From Cafeteria roenbergensis (lineage: Eukaryota; Sar; Bigyra; Bicosoecida; Cafeteriaceae): DNA of 64,000 bases. Location: NCBI GenBank assembly GCA_008330645.1, contig VLTN01000072.1, positions 106,446 to 170,445 of the forward strand, given 5' to 3'. Below are positions 63,701 to 64,000 of this stretch, piece by piece (the first letter of the stretch is position 1; each line of letters starts with the position of its first letter). The notes beneath the pieces were generated by a model that worked only from the letters and a program-made list of their open reading frames with translations, ran no database searches and was not told where the DNA came from. Made by a program: the position numbers and the translations under genes.

Positions 63701-64000
63701 CCTCGCGCTTGGCCTTCTCGGCCTGCTCCTCGGCCTCGCGCTTGGCCTCGCGATTGGCCTCCAAGAGCAGCTTCTTGGCGTGCGTCTCCACTGTGGCGAT
63801 GGTGGATGGCTTGGCCATGACCTCCGCGAAGCCTCCCGCCACGGACTGCAGGTGGCCCAGCCGGTGCCACTTGGCCAGCAGAGCCTCGCCGCCGGGCATG
63901 GCCAGAGTCACCCCGGCATGCTGAAGCACGGCGTTGATGTCGGTTGAGTGGGCGAGCTCCATGCTGGCGGTGCCGAGTCTTCCAAGCAGCTTGACGATGT
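60771..64000 (-). CDS. Crinkler/RHS (CR)-type effector-like protein: P-loop NTPase plus REase-fold nuclease, 5' partial
   Basis: Transcribed from beyond the right edge. Three segments: (A) 64000 to about 63290, a helical region with a Lys/Glu/Ala coiled coil (KREAEEQAEKAKREAEEQE); (B) about 63290-61960, a P-loop NTPase with Walker A GPRGAGKT, Walker B-like ISMTLCFDESQN and VITGSSA; (C) about 61960-60771, ending in a restriction-endonuclease-like core where WGGVDVMVVF is followed by VYVLLLQSK, matching the D...(E/Q)xK pattern. NTPase followed by an REase-superfamily domain is the hallmark of CR effectors described from oomycetes, chytrids and other protists, which are secreted or nuclear-acting proteins. 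The N-terminal header domain would lie outside the window. The frame changes at the A/B and B/C borders. A 46-nt intron with a weak donor could explain B/C; A/B looks like a one-base frameshift. Confidence 0.7.

Overview
The window is nuclear DNA from a GC-rich unicellular eukaryote. It carries spliceosomal genes with introns (Prp8, SmE), Golgi and ER proteins (a golgin-84-like protein, dymeclin, an ERdj1-like J protein, UBAC2), a flagellate-type p25-alpha protein and a TRP-like channel. Introns are mostly GTGAG...CGCAG. Extreme GC, low-complexity Ala/Gly inserts in conserved proteins and a Crinkler-like effector at the right edge fit a heterotrophic protist such as a bicosoecid stramenopile (Cafeteria-like). 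That assignment is an inference, not proven.

Positions 1-56.2 kb form a compact block of 21 genes, almost strictly alternating in strand, so most neighbours share a short divergent promoter or a short convergent 3' region. In order: Prp8 (partial, +), an SDS22-type LRR protein (+), a CTD-type phosphatase (-), a p25-alpha protein (-), UBAC2 (+), an RI-type LRR protein (-), an ankyrin/TRP-like channel (+), a golgin-84-like protein (-), an unknown protein (-), a type II membrane protein, possibly a glycosyltransferase (+), gamma-glutamyl hydrolase (-), an ERdj1-like J/SANT protein (+), a TPR protein (-), a C3orf33-like SNase-fold protein (+), a GH35 beta-galactosidase with a ricin-type lectin tail (-), a DUF4476 protein (+), a coiled-coil/Tudor-like protein (-), dymeclin (+), BolA (-), SmE (+) and a PDK1-like kinase (-). 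I built gene models by hand from reading frames, GT/AG sites and phase agreement. For 15 genes the exon phases and total length close exactly; the five single-exon genes needed no splicing, and Prp8 runs off the left edge.

Positions 56.3-64 kb are different: visibly less GC-rich, and made of mobile or selfish sequence. A pogo/Tigger-like DNA transposon with imperfect terminal inverted repeats sits 92 bp upstream of the kinase start codon, with an in-frame stop in its transposase. It is followed by the 3' end of a non-LTR retrotransposon encoding only its restriction-like endonuclease region, and then, on the minus strand and running off the window, by a P-loop NTPase plus REase-fold gene of the Crinkler/RHS (CR) effector type with two frame changes. 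This cluster is the most unusual part of the window.

Tandem repeats are common. They include a 22-bp minisatellite between two convergent genes (34.7-35.0 kb), a (GAGGCG)n tract coding Glu-Ala repeats, a 33-bp coding repeat and a 54-bp duplication inside an intron.
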